From Rhodobacteraceae bacterium LMO-JJ12 (lineage in GTDB: Bacteria > Pseudomonadota > Alphaproteobacteria > Rhodobacterales > Rhodobacteraceae): a stretch of DNA of 64,000 nt. The DNA lies in the NCBI GenBank assembly GCA_021555075.1, contig JAKGBX010000001.1, forward strand, positions 1,612,001 through 1,676,000, read 5' to 3'. This document shows positions 35,729 through 43,919 of this stretch, piece by piece. Below the pieces are notes generated by a model. It was not told the origin of the DNA. It made no database searches and saw nothing but the letters and a program-made list of their open reading frames with translations. The position numbers and the translations under genes are program-made. Each line of letters opens with the position of its first letter. Position 1 is the stretch's first letter.

Positions 35729-36535
35729 ATGCCAAAGCAAACCCAAGATGATCAGTTGCTCGTGACGCGCGAGGGGGATGTGTTGCACATCCGTCTGAAC
35801 CGGCCGGATCAGTTAAACGCGCTGTCGGCGCGAATGCGCGACGGCTTGGTTGAAGTGTTTCGCCAACAAGTTGAAGCACCACGCGAAGGTGCGGCGCGTG
35901 CCATTCTGATCACTGCTGCGGGGCGCGGATTTTGTTCGGGGACTGATATTGACCCTGAAGTGATCCTTGCCCGTCGCCCTACGATTCAGAAGGAAATGGA
36001 AGCCGGGATCAACCCGCTGGTGCAGTATATGCGAAGCGTTCCGGTGCCTGTAATCGCCGCGGTTCAGGGACCAGCCGCAGGCGTTGGCTTTAGCCTTGCG
36101 ATCTGTGCCGATCTGTTGCTGGTGTCACCTTCAACCAAGTTGGCAATGACATTTTCGCGCATCGGGGCGGTGATGGACGGCGGCGCGAGCCATATCCTTC
36201 CGCGCAAGATCGGCGCGGCGCGGGCGGCTGCACTTGCGATGTTGGCACAGACAATTGACGCGGATCAGGCCGTTAGCCTGGGTCTCGCGCTCAAGCAATG
36301 CGAAGAAGACGCGTTGCAGGGAGAAGCCGAAAAGCTTGCCCAAAAGCTGGCATCGGGTCCGACACGGGCGTTGGGTCTTATTAAAGAAGAGTTGGAATTT
36401 GCCCAATCCGCGAGCCTTGCAGACGCGTTGGCATTTGAAGCCAGCGTTCAAGCAAAAGCTTTTGCCAGTGAGGATTTCGAAGAGGGCATTACTGCATTTT
36501 CGCAAAAACGCAAACCGCAATTTCGCGGGATGTGA
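35729..36535 (+). CDS. Enoyl-CoA hydratase/isomerase family protein
   Basis: A 268-residue crotonase. The oxyanion-hole region is GPAAGVGFSLAICAD and the second active-site loop is IGAVMDGGASHILPR. The Glu of GGxxE is replaced by Ser, and the PE loop lacks Glu but has Asp in MDGG. This pattern is nearer to PaaG-type isomerases (catalytic Asp) than to hydratases, so a double-bond isomerase is more likely than a hydratase. The start ATG at 35729 follows the thiolase stop by one base, though the frame opens at 35708. Confidence 0.9.
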   Translation: MPKQTQDDQLLVTREGDVLHIRLNRPDQLNALSARMRDGLVEVFRQQVEAPREGAARAILITAAGRGFCSGTDIDPEVILARRPTIQKEMEAGINPLVQYMRSVPVPVIAAVQGPAAGVGFSLAICADLLLVSPSTKLAMTFSRIGAVMDGGASHILPRKIGAARAAALAMLAQTIDADQAVSLGLALKQCEEDALQGEAEKLAQKLASGPTRALGLIKEELEFAQSASLADALAFEASVQAKAFASEDFEEGITAFSQKRKPQFRGM

Positions 36536-36549
36536 ACTGTAACGCCAAC

Positions 36550-36567
36550 CCCGGCAGAGATGCCGGG
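36550..36567 (+). repeat. Hairpin upstream of the TRAP binding-protein gene
   Basis: CCCGGCA and TGCCGGG pair perfectly around a GAGA tetraloop, between the crotonase stop and the DctP start. Without a T-run it is more likely an mRNA-stabilising or processing element for the strongly expressed binding protein than a terminator. Confidence 0.5.
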
Positions 36568-36592
36568 CAACATCTAAATGGGAGGAAATTTG

Positions 36593-37654
36593 ATGTTCAA
36601 CAAACTGAAAACGACGGCTGTGGCGGCCGCACTGGCGGTAGGGACAGCTTCGGTTGGTCTGGCCGAAACCGTGCTGATCTATTCCGAAGGTGGCCCGAAC
36701 CGGGGCACGCGCGCGGCGGCGCTTGAAAGCTTCGCTCAAAATGTGGCGGAATTTTCGAACGGTGACATGGCGATTGATATTCATTGGGCTGGCGCGCTGA
36801 TGAAGCTGACCGCCACTTTGGGTGGTGTTCGTGATGGTGCTGCTGACTTGGGCACGGTTCTGACCGCCTATGAACCCAAGCGTCTGATGGCGTTTGGAAT
36901 TGGCGATTTGCCGCTAACCTCGTCTGACCCTTGGGTTGGTATGCGCGCAATGTATGAGCTGATGACCACCAATGAGCAGATGGTTGAGTCACTTGCCAAG
37001 GAGAATGTGGTTTACGTGTCAAACTATACCTCCTCGGGTGTTAATCTCAATTGCGGCGGTGACAATGAGATCAATACGATCGAGGATATTCCGGGCAAGA
37101 AAATCCGCGCGAGCGGAACGTTTGGCAAGGTGCTAAATGACTTGGGCGCCAATACCGTCAATATGAGCTACACCGAAGTCTATCAGGCTCTCGATTCCGG
37201 GTTGATTGATTGCGAAGCCGGATATCTTTACACGATCGAGGGATATAAGCTTTACGAGGTGTTGAACCACGTCGCATTGGCGAATTGGGGACAGATCACC
37301 GCCTTTGGTATCGTGATCAACAAAGACGTCTATGATGGGCTTGCCGCGGATCAGCGCGATGTTCTGGCGAAATCCGGCGACAAGATGGTCGATGATTTTG
37401 CGCGTGCACAAATTGAACAGATGGATGTGATTACCGCAGGTCTCAAATCCGGTGAGATCGGTCGCAAGGTTGAGGTCGTCGATTTCCAGGGCCGCGAGCA
37501 ACTTCTTGAAGCGTCGATGAAATATCGCGACGAATGGGTCAAGAATGTTTCAGCCATGGGCATGGACGGTGAAGCCATTTGGGCTGAATATCTGAGCTTG
37601 ATCGCCAAATACGAAACAGAGCGTGACACCAAGGGATATCCATGGAACCGCTGA
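36593..37654 (+). CDS. dctP: TRAP transporter solute-binding protein (DctP family)
   Basis: A 353-residue periplasmic receptor. The Sec signal is MFNKLKTTAVAAALAV with an SVGLA cleavage site before ETVLIY. The body has DctP features such as VYVSNYTSSGVNLNCG and DIPGKKIRASGTFGKVLNDLGAN and, near residue 190, the YQALDSGLIDCEAG ligand-pocket segment. GGGAGG lies 7 bases before the ATG at 36593. It is followed by DctQ and DctM, making a complete TRAP system. The Arg that normally salt-bridges the substrate carboxylate is probably in KKIRASG, so an organic acid is expected. Confidence 0.94.
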   Translation: MFNKLKTTAVAAALAVGTASVGLAETVLIYSEGGPNRGTRAAALESFAQNVAEFSNGDMAIDIHWAGALMKLTATLGGVRDGAADLGTVLTAYEPKRLMAFGIGDLPLTSSDPWVGMRAMYELMTTNEQMVESLAKENVVYVSNYTSSGVNLNCGGDNEINTIEDIPGKKIRASGTFGKVLNDLGANTVNMSYTEVYQALDSGLIDCEAGYLYTIEGYKLYEVLNHVALANWGQITAFGIVINKDVYDGLAADQRDVLAKSGDKMVDDFARAQIEQMDVITAGLKSGEIGRKVEVVDFQGREQLLEASMKYRDEWVKNVSAMGMDGEAIWAEYLSLIAKYETERDTKGYPWNR

Positions 37655-38196
37655 ACAACAGCAATGGAGCGGCCCCTGAGGACCGCTCCAATACCAAACC
37701 AGTGCTGACCGTTTTGGGGCATGTCGAGAGCGCGATGACCGCGCTTGCGGCGCTGGCCATTTTCTCGATGGCTTGCTTCATTTGTTATGGTGTCATCGCG
37801 CGCAATATTTTGAATATTTCCGTGAGCGATGAGACGGTGATTGTCGGTGACATGATGATCGTGGCGCTGGTGCTACCTTTGGCGCGGGTCGCCGCGGAAC
37901 GTGGATTTATTGTCGTGGAACTGCTCACGCAGCGGTTCAGCAAACGGCATGCGCGGGTATTGGCGATACTGACAGGAGCGGTCGGCCTGATAGCGACCTT
38001 GCCGATCACCTATGCAGGGCTGCGCGCTTTTGGCGATGCCTGGCAAAGCGGTAATTTCTATTTTGGCGTTTTGAACTGGCCGGAATGGCCAGGCAAACTC
38101 GCCTTCCTGTTGGGCTATGCGATGTTTCTTCTGAGGCTTGTGATCCTCTTGCTGTCCGATGCTACATCCCGCTCTTTGGATAGGGAGACAGCCTGA
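37642..38196 (+). CDS. dctQ: TRAP transporter small permease (DctQ family)
   Basis: A 184-residue, four-helix membrane protein that clamps to the large permease. Helices are around VESAMTALAALAIFSMACF, MMIVALVLPLARVAAE, VLAILTGAVGLIATLP and FLLGYAMFLLRLVILLL. It overlaps the end of dctP by 13 bases and the start of dctM by one. Length and pattern are normal. Confidence 0.92.
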   Translation: MEPLNNSNGAAPEDRSNTKPVLTVLGHVESAMTALAALAIFSMACFICYGVIARNILNISVSDETVIVGDMMIVALVLPLARVAAERGFIVVELLTQRFSKRHARVLAILTGAVGLIATLPITYAGLRAFGDAWQSGNFYFGVLNWPEWPGKLAFLLGYAMFLLRLVILLLSDATSRSLDRETA

Positions 38197-39539
38197 TGGA
38201 TCCTACACTCATTGGCACATTTGGGCTGATTGCCGTTCTGGTTCTTCTTGTACTACGCGTACCCATCGGGTTCGTGTTGGCCAGTGTCGCGACGATCTGT
38301 ACCTTTTTCTATTATGCGTTCCGTTCTGGGCGCGGCTTTGATTTTGATCGCGGGTTGAATCCGACACTGTCGCTGGTTCAGTCGAACGCATTTGAATTCA
38401 TGCACTCGTATTCGCTCAGCATGGTGCCGATGTTTATTGCGGCAGGTCATCTGGCGTATCATTCGCGTATTTCGACGGATATCTATGCGGCGATGCGCGT
38501 CTGGATTTCGCGTGTGCCGGGCGGTCTTGCCATTGCGTCATTGTTCGGATGTACCGGTTTTTCCGCTATTACAGGCTCCAGTATGGCCTGCGCCTCTTCT
38601 ATGGGGCGCATCTGCATTCCCGAAATGCGCCGCTGGAATTATGATCCGCGGCTGGCTGCGTCGACCGTTGCCATGGGCGGCACGCTTGGCGCTTTGATTC
38701 CGCCAAGCGTTTTGTTCATCATCTATGGTTTGTTTACAGAAACATCTGTCAGCAAGCTGTTTCTCGCAGGCATTTTACCGGGTTTGTTGAGCTTGCTCGG
38801 CTTCGTGTTGACCGTGATGATTTGGGTCTGGTTCCGCCCCGAGGTTGCCCCGCGTGCAGAGGGCGGCACTACTGCTCGCGAAAAACTCCAAGCAGCTTGG
38901 TTGGCGTGGCCCGCGATGATGTTGATGTTTATCATCATTGGCGGCATCTATGGTGGCTATCTGACGGCTACTGAAGCTGCGGCAATATCATTGGTGTTCG
39001 TGTTGGGTTTTGGCATTCTAGCGCGTCGGCTGAGTTGGGCGGACATAAAGACGTCCTTTATTCAGACCGCAAGCCAATCCGCCGCCCTTTTCTTTATCGC
39101 GGCAGGCGCCAAGATTTTTGTCTCATTCATTTCACTAACGGGTGTCACCCATGCGTTTGTTGATCTGGTTTCTGCAGCCGACTTGCAGACCTGGCAATTG
39201 CTGGCTGTGATTGCCATTATGTATCTGATATTGGGAATGTTTCTCGACCCGCTTGGAACTATGCTGCTGACGTTGCCCTTTGTGATCCCGCTGATCGAAG
39301 GCTTGGGAATGGACCTGATCTGGTTCGGGGTGATCGTGATAAAGCTTCTGGAGATCGGGTTGGTCACGCCACCGATGGGGTTGAACGTGTTTGTCATTGC
39401 CTCGGTTGGAGGCAAGGAAAGCGATGCGACCACGACATTCAAAGGGGTAGCGCGGTTCCTGATCCTGGATATCGTCGTCCTGATCCTGCTGCTGGCATTT
39501 CCCGCAATTGCGCTCATAATTCCCAACTCAATGGGATAA
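38196..39539 (+). CDS. dctM: TRAP transporter large permease (DctM family)
   Basis: A 447-residue membrane protein with about 12 segments, the sodium-driven translocator of the TRAP system. Family segments visible are GCTGFSAITGSSMACASSMG with PEMRRWNYDPRLAAS, GTLGALIPPSVLFIIYG and the C-terminal LVTPPMGLNVFVIASV. A somewhat long loop (about residues 45-70, SGRGFDFDRG) follows the first helices. It is the last gene of the plus arm, immediately followed by the IS6 remnant. Confidence 0.94.
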   Translation: MDPTLIGTFGLIAVLVLLVLRVPIGFVLASVATICTFFYYAFRSGRGFDFDRGLNPTLSLVQSNAFEFMHSYSLSMVPMFIAAGHLAYHSRISTDIYAAMRVWISRVPGGLAIASLFGCTGFSAITGSSMACASSMGRICIPEMRRWNYDPRLAASTVAMGGTLGALIPPSVLFIIYGLFTETSVSKLFLAGILPGLLSLLGFVLTVMIWVWFRPEVAPRAEGGTTAREKLQAAWLAWPAMMLMFIIIGGIYGGYLTATEAAAISLVFVLGFGILARRLSWADIKTSFIQTASQSAALFFIAAGAKIFVSFISLTGVTHAFVDLVSAADLQTWQLLAVIAIMYLILGMFLDPLGTMLLTLPFVIPLIEGLGMDLIWFGVIVIKLLEIGLVTPPMGLNVFVIASVGGKESDATTTFKGVARFLILDIVVLILLLAFPAIALIIPNSMG

Positions 39540-39546
39540 GCCGCTC

Positions 39547-39698
39547 GGCACTGTCAAAAGGAACCAGCTTGAGTCGGGCAGGGGTCTTTCGTAACCTTTG
39601 GTCATGACGAAACGATGGCTCTTTCGGTACTTCTGGTCGAGCACTGAGATACTCGGCATGGCGGTGATGCTCTACGTTCGCTTCCCGCTTTCATTGCG
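39547..39698 (+). mobile_element. Truncated IS6-family insertion sequence (left end)
   Basis: GGCACTGTCAAAAG (39547-39560) matches the IS6-family terminal repeat pattern GGCACTGTTGCAAA. It is followed at 39604 by an ATG opening a transposase N-terminus (MTKRWLFRYFW, then EILGMAVMLYVRFPLSLR) typical of IS6 transposases. Homology stops abruptly at about 39698 where the YHYH-domain fragment begins in another frame; the chimeric frame closes at 39726. The rest of the element, including the DDE domain, is absent. Confidence 0.75.
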
Positions 39699-40061
39699 CC
39701 CTTTGACGCTTGCCGCGGCCATGTGAACCCGCATGTAGGCTATCACTACCACGCGGTCACCGATTGCCTGTCCGGTGCGCCGACGACGTCAGGCGCGACC
39801 GAGGCGGTTAAAAAGCATGGTGGTCAGATCGGAATCGCGATGGATGGCTATGCGATCTTTGCCAACTTTCTGGCTGACGGGCAGGCCCCCGAAGGGCTGG
39901 ATGCCTGCCACGGGCATGAGGCCGAAGGCCTACTTTATCACTACCATGCCGGATCCGCAGGCTCGAACCAGATTCTTGGCTGCCTCGCGGCGGAAACCGG
40001 CTGCACCCTCGTAAAAGGACAGACGGTCTGCGAGCCGAGTGCCCGACCGCCGCGTCCGTGA
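39696..40061 (+). pseudogene. YHYH-domain protein, 5'-truncated
   Basis: The reading frame enters from the IS6 junction with PFDACRGHVNPHVGYHYHA and continues through LDACHGHEAEG and LLYHYHAGSAGSNQILGCL to a stop at 40061, about 121 codons. The repeated YHYH motifs define this periplasmic, probably metal-binding family, whose members normally have a signal peptide and a longer N-terminal part. Both are missing, and the first in-frame start is a GTG at 39723 without ribosome site. The IS6 end has replaced the 5' part of the gene. Confidence 0.7.
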
Positions 40062-40119
40062 CCTGTTGACCCAGCGATTTGAGAAAGGCCCCGAAACCAA
40101 GTGGGGAATAGGCCAAACA

Positions 40120-40860
40120 ATGATCTTGCCTGCCCAAACTGAAACATCGGCAGTCGCGACGGCAGATGCGGGATCTCCTTGGCAGGTGGCGCGGGCGGTC
40201 GGGATCGTGGCCCTGCTCTGGGTGGTATCCAGTCAGGGGTATTATGCGCTGGTCGCGGCGCTCGGGCTGGAGAGCGGATATGACGAGGCGCCGGTACTGT
40301 TCACCACCTATTATCTTGGCTGGGCGGCGTTGGCCCTGTGGTTGTTCCGGTCCCTGATCACCGAGTCGCTCGACCCTGGCAGGCTTGCGCGTGAGGGGCT
40401 GGTGATGATGCTGATCCTCGTGGGCTTTGCCCTGTTCGTGATCTACGCCCTGCCACTGTTGCCGAAGGTCTCGGAATTGCGCGCGCCCTCCGAGCCGCCC
40501 GAATTCATGTTCGCCTCTGCCTGGTACTACCTGCCGAAATCGGCCGATATCCTGTTCCAACAGGTGCTGGCGGCGGCTATGATCCTGACGGCGGCGCGGG
40601 CGGGCTATGGATTGCGCTGCATCGCGGTCGGTATGGCCCTGGCGTTCGGCGGTTTCCACCTGCTCTTGGTGCTCGACGGCTTCACACCGACCTATGTCAC
40701 CCGCTTTACCCTTTCTGCGATCTTGTTCGGGGCGCTGCTCCCTTATCTTTACCTGCGCCTGCGCACAGGGTTTCGCTGGGCTTACGGGTTGCATTGGGGC
40801 TTTTATGCCCTCGACGCGACGCTCACCCATCTCATCCTTGCCGCGCCGCCGTGGGCCTGA
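40120..40860 (+). CDS. Hypothetical polytopic membrane protein
   Basis: A 246-residue protein with about seven hydrophobic helices (for example VARAVGIVALLWVVSSQGYY, LVMMLILVGFALFVIYAL and FTLSAILFGALLPYLYL). No conserved catalytic motif is recognised, and the CPBP EExxxR signature is absent. It follows the truncated YHYH gene on the same strand by 58 bases and may once have shared its operon. The frame opens at 40039, but the ATG at 40120 precedes the first helix by about 25 residues; the ribosome site is weak. Confidence 0.65.
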   Translation: MILPAQTETSAVATADAGSPWQVARAVGIVALLWVVSSQGYYALVAALGLESGYDEAPVLFTTYYLGWAALALWLFRSLITESLDPGRLAREGLVMMLILVGFALFVIYALPLLPKVSELRAPSEPPEFMFASAWYYLPKSADILFQQVLAAAMILTAARAGYGLRCIAVGMALAFGGFHLLLVLDGFTPTYVTRFTLSAILFGALLPYLYLRLRTGFRWAYGLHWGFYALDATLTHLILAAPPWA

Positions 40861-41194
40861 CGCCATACCATGATTGCACCCAACACATGACCATCAAGGG
40901 CGTCAAGGGCGGCACCGGCTGCGAGAAATGCGTGAGACCCTGAGGTAGATGTTGTGAACTGGCGTACATGGATCAATATCGCTCAGGGCCGCTATTCTCT
41001 GAACCTGTTGTCTGCGCGGTTGGCGGCATGTCCCTCGACCGTGGAATACCAGAGTCCTGACGGGAGAGTCTGAGAAACCGGCTTTGTTGCCGGACAGATC
41101 AGCCGTTGTCGAGATGATCGCCGACTATGCGGCCATGCGGCGTCAGGCCCGGGCGTGCGGGTTATTTGGGGAACCATACATACCGGTGCAATCG
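40861..41194. other. 334 bases without an intact gene, possible gene debris
   Basis: No complete reading frame with a ribosome site is seen. Short coding-like pieces occur on the plus strand, for example an 18-codon frame at 40887 (MTIKGVKGGTGCEKC) and a stretch near 41090-41220 reading AVVEMIADYAAMRRQ before a stop. These look like decayed gene ends next to the IS remnant. No hairpin or tRNA is evident. Confidence 0.4.
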
Positions 41195-43909
41195 TCAAAC
41201 CTGATGGCCAGGTTCCGATCGTGATTGCCGCAGGGCGAGGCGCATCTGCTTTTCCGTCTCGATCAGTGCGAAGAAAATGGCGCCGATGCTGACGATGATT
41301 ATGCCGTCCAATAGCGGCACGGCCTGTGTTCCGAAAACTGCCTGGAGGGGGGGCAGGTAGGTGATAGCGAACTGTGCGGCGGTGACGGCGATCACGCAGG
41401 TCCAGATAATGGGTGTGCCGCGTGCCGCCGCCCAGGTCAGCGATGTGCTGTAGATGTTGCGAATGAAAAACAGGTGGAAGATTTCAAGCACCACCAGCGT
41501 GTTCATCGCGATTGTCTGGGCCAGTGCCGCCGGATAGCCACGGTCGATCGCATAAAAATACATGCCGAACACCGCCGACAGGAACAGGGACGACACGAGA
41601 ACGATGTGCCAGACAAGTTCGCCCGTCAGCAAGGGCTGGCTGCGGGGGCGGGGCGGGCGGCGCATGGTTCCCGGCTCGGACGGTTCGAAGGCAAGAGCGA
41701 GCCCCAGCGTGACGGCGGTAATGAGGTTGACCCAGAGGATCTGCACCGCGGTGATTGGCAGCGCCATGCCTGCGAAAAGCGCGACGACGATCGTCATAGC
41801 CTCGCCCGCATTCGTTGGCAGCGTCCAGCTGATCACCTTCTTGATGTTGTCGTAGACTGTGCGGCCTTCGCGGACCGCGGCGGCGATGGAGGCGAAGTTG
41901 TCATCGGCGAGCACGAATTCGGCGGCCTCCTTCGCAGCTTCACTGCCCTTCAGGCCCATCGCGATCCCCGCGTCGGCGCGTTTCAGCGCCGGTGCGTCGT
42001 TCACCCCGTCGCCGGTCATCGCAACCGTCAGTCCGTGCGACTGAAGCGCTGTCACCAGGCGCAGCTTGTGAGCGGGCGAAGTGCGCGCGAATATGTCGGT
42101 TTCCATTACCGCCCCGGCGAGCGTGGTATCGTCCATTGCTTCGAGATCGGCGCCAGTCAGAACGCTGTCGTGGTTCTTCAGCCCGATCTGCCCTGCGATT
42201 GCGCGCGCGGTGGCGCCATGATCGCCGGTGATCATCTTCACCCGGATTCCCGCCGCATGGCAGTCGGCCACCGCCTCAATGGCCTCGGCGCGCGGCGGGT
42301 CGATCAGCCCGACCAGCCCGATCAGCGTAAGTTTTCCCTTCAGGTCGCTGGCGGTCAGGGTTGTGTGGTCCTGCGGCACGGCCCGGGCGGCGAGAGCGAT
42401 CACCCGCTGGCCATCGGCGGCGAGGGTCTCGACCATCTCGAACCAGTGCTCGGTGTCGAGTGGCTCGGCATTCCCATCGGCGCCGCGCTGGTCGGCACAT
42501 AGGGCGAGCACGGTTTCGGGCGCGCCCTTGACAAGAATGCTGGTGTGGTCCGCGTCGTCATGATGCAAGGTGGCCATATAGCGATGCGCCGCGTCGAACG
42601 GGATCACGTCTGTGCGGGTCCATTCACCGAAAGGCGCGGGACCGGTGCGGGTAATCTTACCCGCAAGTGCCATCAGGGCGCCTTCCATCGGGTCGCCTTC
42701 GACGCGCCAGTCGTCGTTTGCACTGTGCAGAACCGCGTCGTTGCACAGCGCCGCAGCGCGTGCGAATTCCGTCAGTATCGCGTGTTCGTCGGGGTGAATG
42801 TCGGCGTCGCGCCAACGCACCGCGCCTTCGGGCGCGTAACCCGTGCCTTGCACCGAATAGACCTGCCCGGCAGTGGCAATTGAGGCGGCCAACATTTCGT
42901 TTCGGGTGAGCGTGCCGGTCTTGTCCGAGCAGATCACCGAGACCGACCCGAGCGTCTCGATCGCGGGCAGGCGGCGCACGATGGCGTTTCGCCGCGCCAT
43001 GGCGCGCACGCCCACGGCGAGCGTGATCGTCAACACGGCCGGCAACCCTTCGGGGATAGCGGCGACCGACAGGCCCACGACGGACATGAACAGATCCGAG
43101 AAGGGCAGGTGGTCAACGAAAGAGCCATAGGCCAGCAACCCGCCGGCGACGATCAGGATGAAGACGGTCAGCCAGCGGGCGAAGCGGTCCATCTGCTCGA
43201 CGAGTGGAGTTGTCATGGTCTCTACCCGGGCGAGCATACCGCTGATCGTGCCGATCTGGGTGTCCGGCCCGGTGGCGGTGACAACGCCGCGCCCTGTGCC
43301 TGCGGCGATCAGCGTGCCGGAAAAGAGCATCGAAGTACGGTCGCCGAGATCTGCGTTTTCCGCCACGGGGGCCGTGCCCTTTTCGACGGCCACGGATTCG
43401 CCCGTCAGGATCGCTTCCTCGACTTTCAGGCCACGTGCATCGATCAGCCGCAGATCGGCGGGCACCCGGTCGCCGGCTTCGACCAGCACGATGTCGCCGG
43501 GGACGAGATTGCAGGCCTCCACAGTGATCCGTTGCCGGTCGCGCAGCACGGCCGAGTGCGGTGCCAGCATGCTTCGGATCGCATCCATGGCCTGTTCTGC
43601 CCGACCTTCCTGAATGTAACCGATCACTGCATTGACGATGACCACGGCAAGGATCACGCCGGTGTCGACCCAGTGCTGCAGCGCCGCAGTAACCGCCGCA
43701 GAAGCGATCAGCACGTAGATGAGAACGTTGTGGAAATGCGACAGAAACCGCAGCAGCGGGCTGGGCTTCGGCGGTTCGGGCAGGAGGTTCGGCCCGATCG
43801 TGGCCAGGCGGCGGCTGGCTTCGTCAGAGCCAAGCCCTCCTGGCTGCGTCTGAAATGCCTCAAGCGCGGCGTCTTGCGTCATGGCGTGCGGGTCGGTGTT
43901 TTTCGTCAT
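41195..43909 (-). CDS. P2-type cation-transporting ATPase
   Basis: A 904-residue P-type ATPase of the calcium/sodium-potassium group. It has an actuator TGES (AILTGESVAVE), phosphorylation motif CSDKTGTLTRNE and hinge MTGDGVNDAPALK. M4 has IPEGLP and M5 has NAGEAMT, giving the Glu and Asn/Glu ligands known from SERCA. In M6 the sequence is WVNLITAVTLG, with Ala where SERCA has Asp800, so ion specificity is unlikely to be standard calcium. It is the last gene of a minus-strand run with the CNNM-type protein and the CPA2 antiporter. Confidence 0.93.
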   Translation of the reverse strand: MTKNTDPHAMTQDAALEAFQTQPGGLGSDEASRRLATIGPNLLPEPPKPSPLLRFLSHFHNVLIYVLIASAAVTAALQHWVDTGVILAVVIVNAVIGYIQEGRAEQAMDAIRSMLAPHSAVLRDRQRITVEACNLVPGDIVLVEAGDRVPADLRLIDARGLKVEEAILTGESVAVEKGTAPVAENADLGDRTSMLFSGTLIAAGTGRGVVTATGPDTQIGTISGMLARVETMTTPLVEQMDRFARWLTVFILIVAGGLLAYGSFVDHLPFSDLFMSVVGLSVAAIPEGLPAVLTITLAVGVRAMARRNAIVRRLPAIETLGSVSVICSDKTGTLTRNEMLAASIATAGQVYSVQGTGYAPEGAVRWRDADIHPDEHAILTEFARAAALCNDAVLHSANDDWRVEGDPMEGALMALAGKITRTGPAPFGEWTRTDVIPFDAAHRYMATLHHDDADHTSILVKGAPETVLALCADQRGADGNAEPLDTEHWFEMVETLAADGQRVIALAARAVPQDHTTLTASDLKGKLTLIGLVGLIDPPRAEAIEAVADCHAAGIRVKMITGDHGATARAIAGQIGLKNHDSVLTGADLEAMDDTTLAGAVMETDIFARTSPAHKLRLVTALQSHGLTVAMTGDGVNDAPALKRADAGIAMGLKGSEAAKEAAEFVLADDNFASIAAAVREGRTVYDNIKKVISWTLPTNAGEAMTIVVALFAGMALPITAVQILWVNLITAVTLGLALAFEPSEPGTMRRPPRPRSQPLLTGELVWHIVLVSSLFLSAVFGMYFYAIDRGYPAALAQTIAMNTLVVLEIFHLFFIRNIYSTSLTWAAARGTPIIWTCVIAVTAAQFAITYLPPLQAVFGTQAVPLLDGIIIVSIGAIFFALIETEKQMRLALRQSRSEPGHQV

Positions 43910-43919
43910 TTGCTCAACC

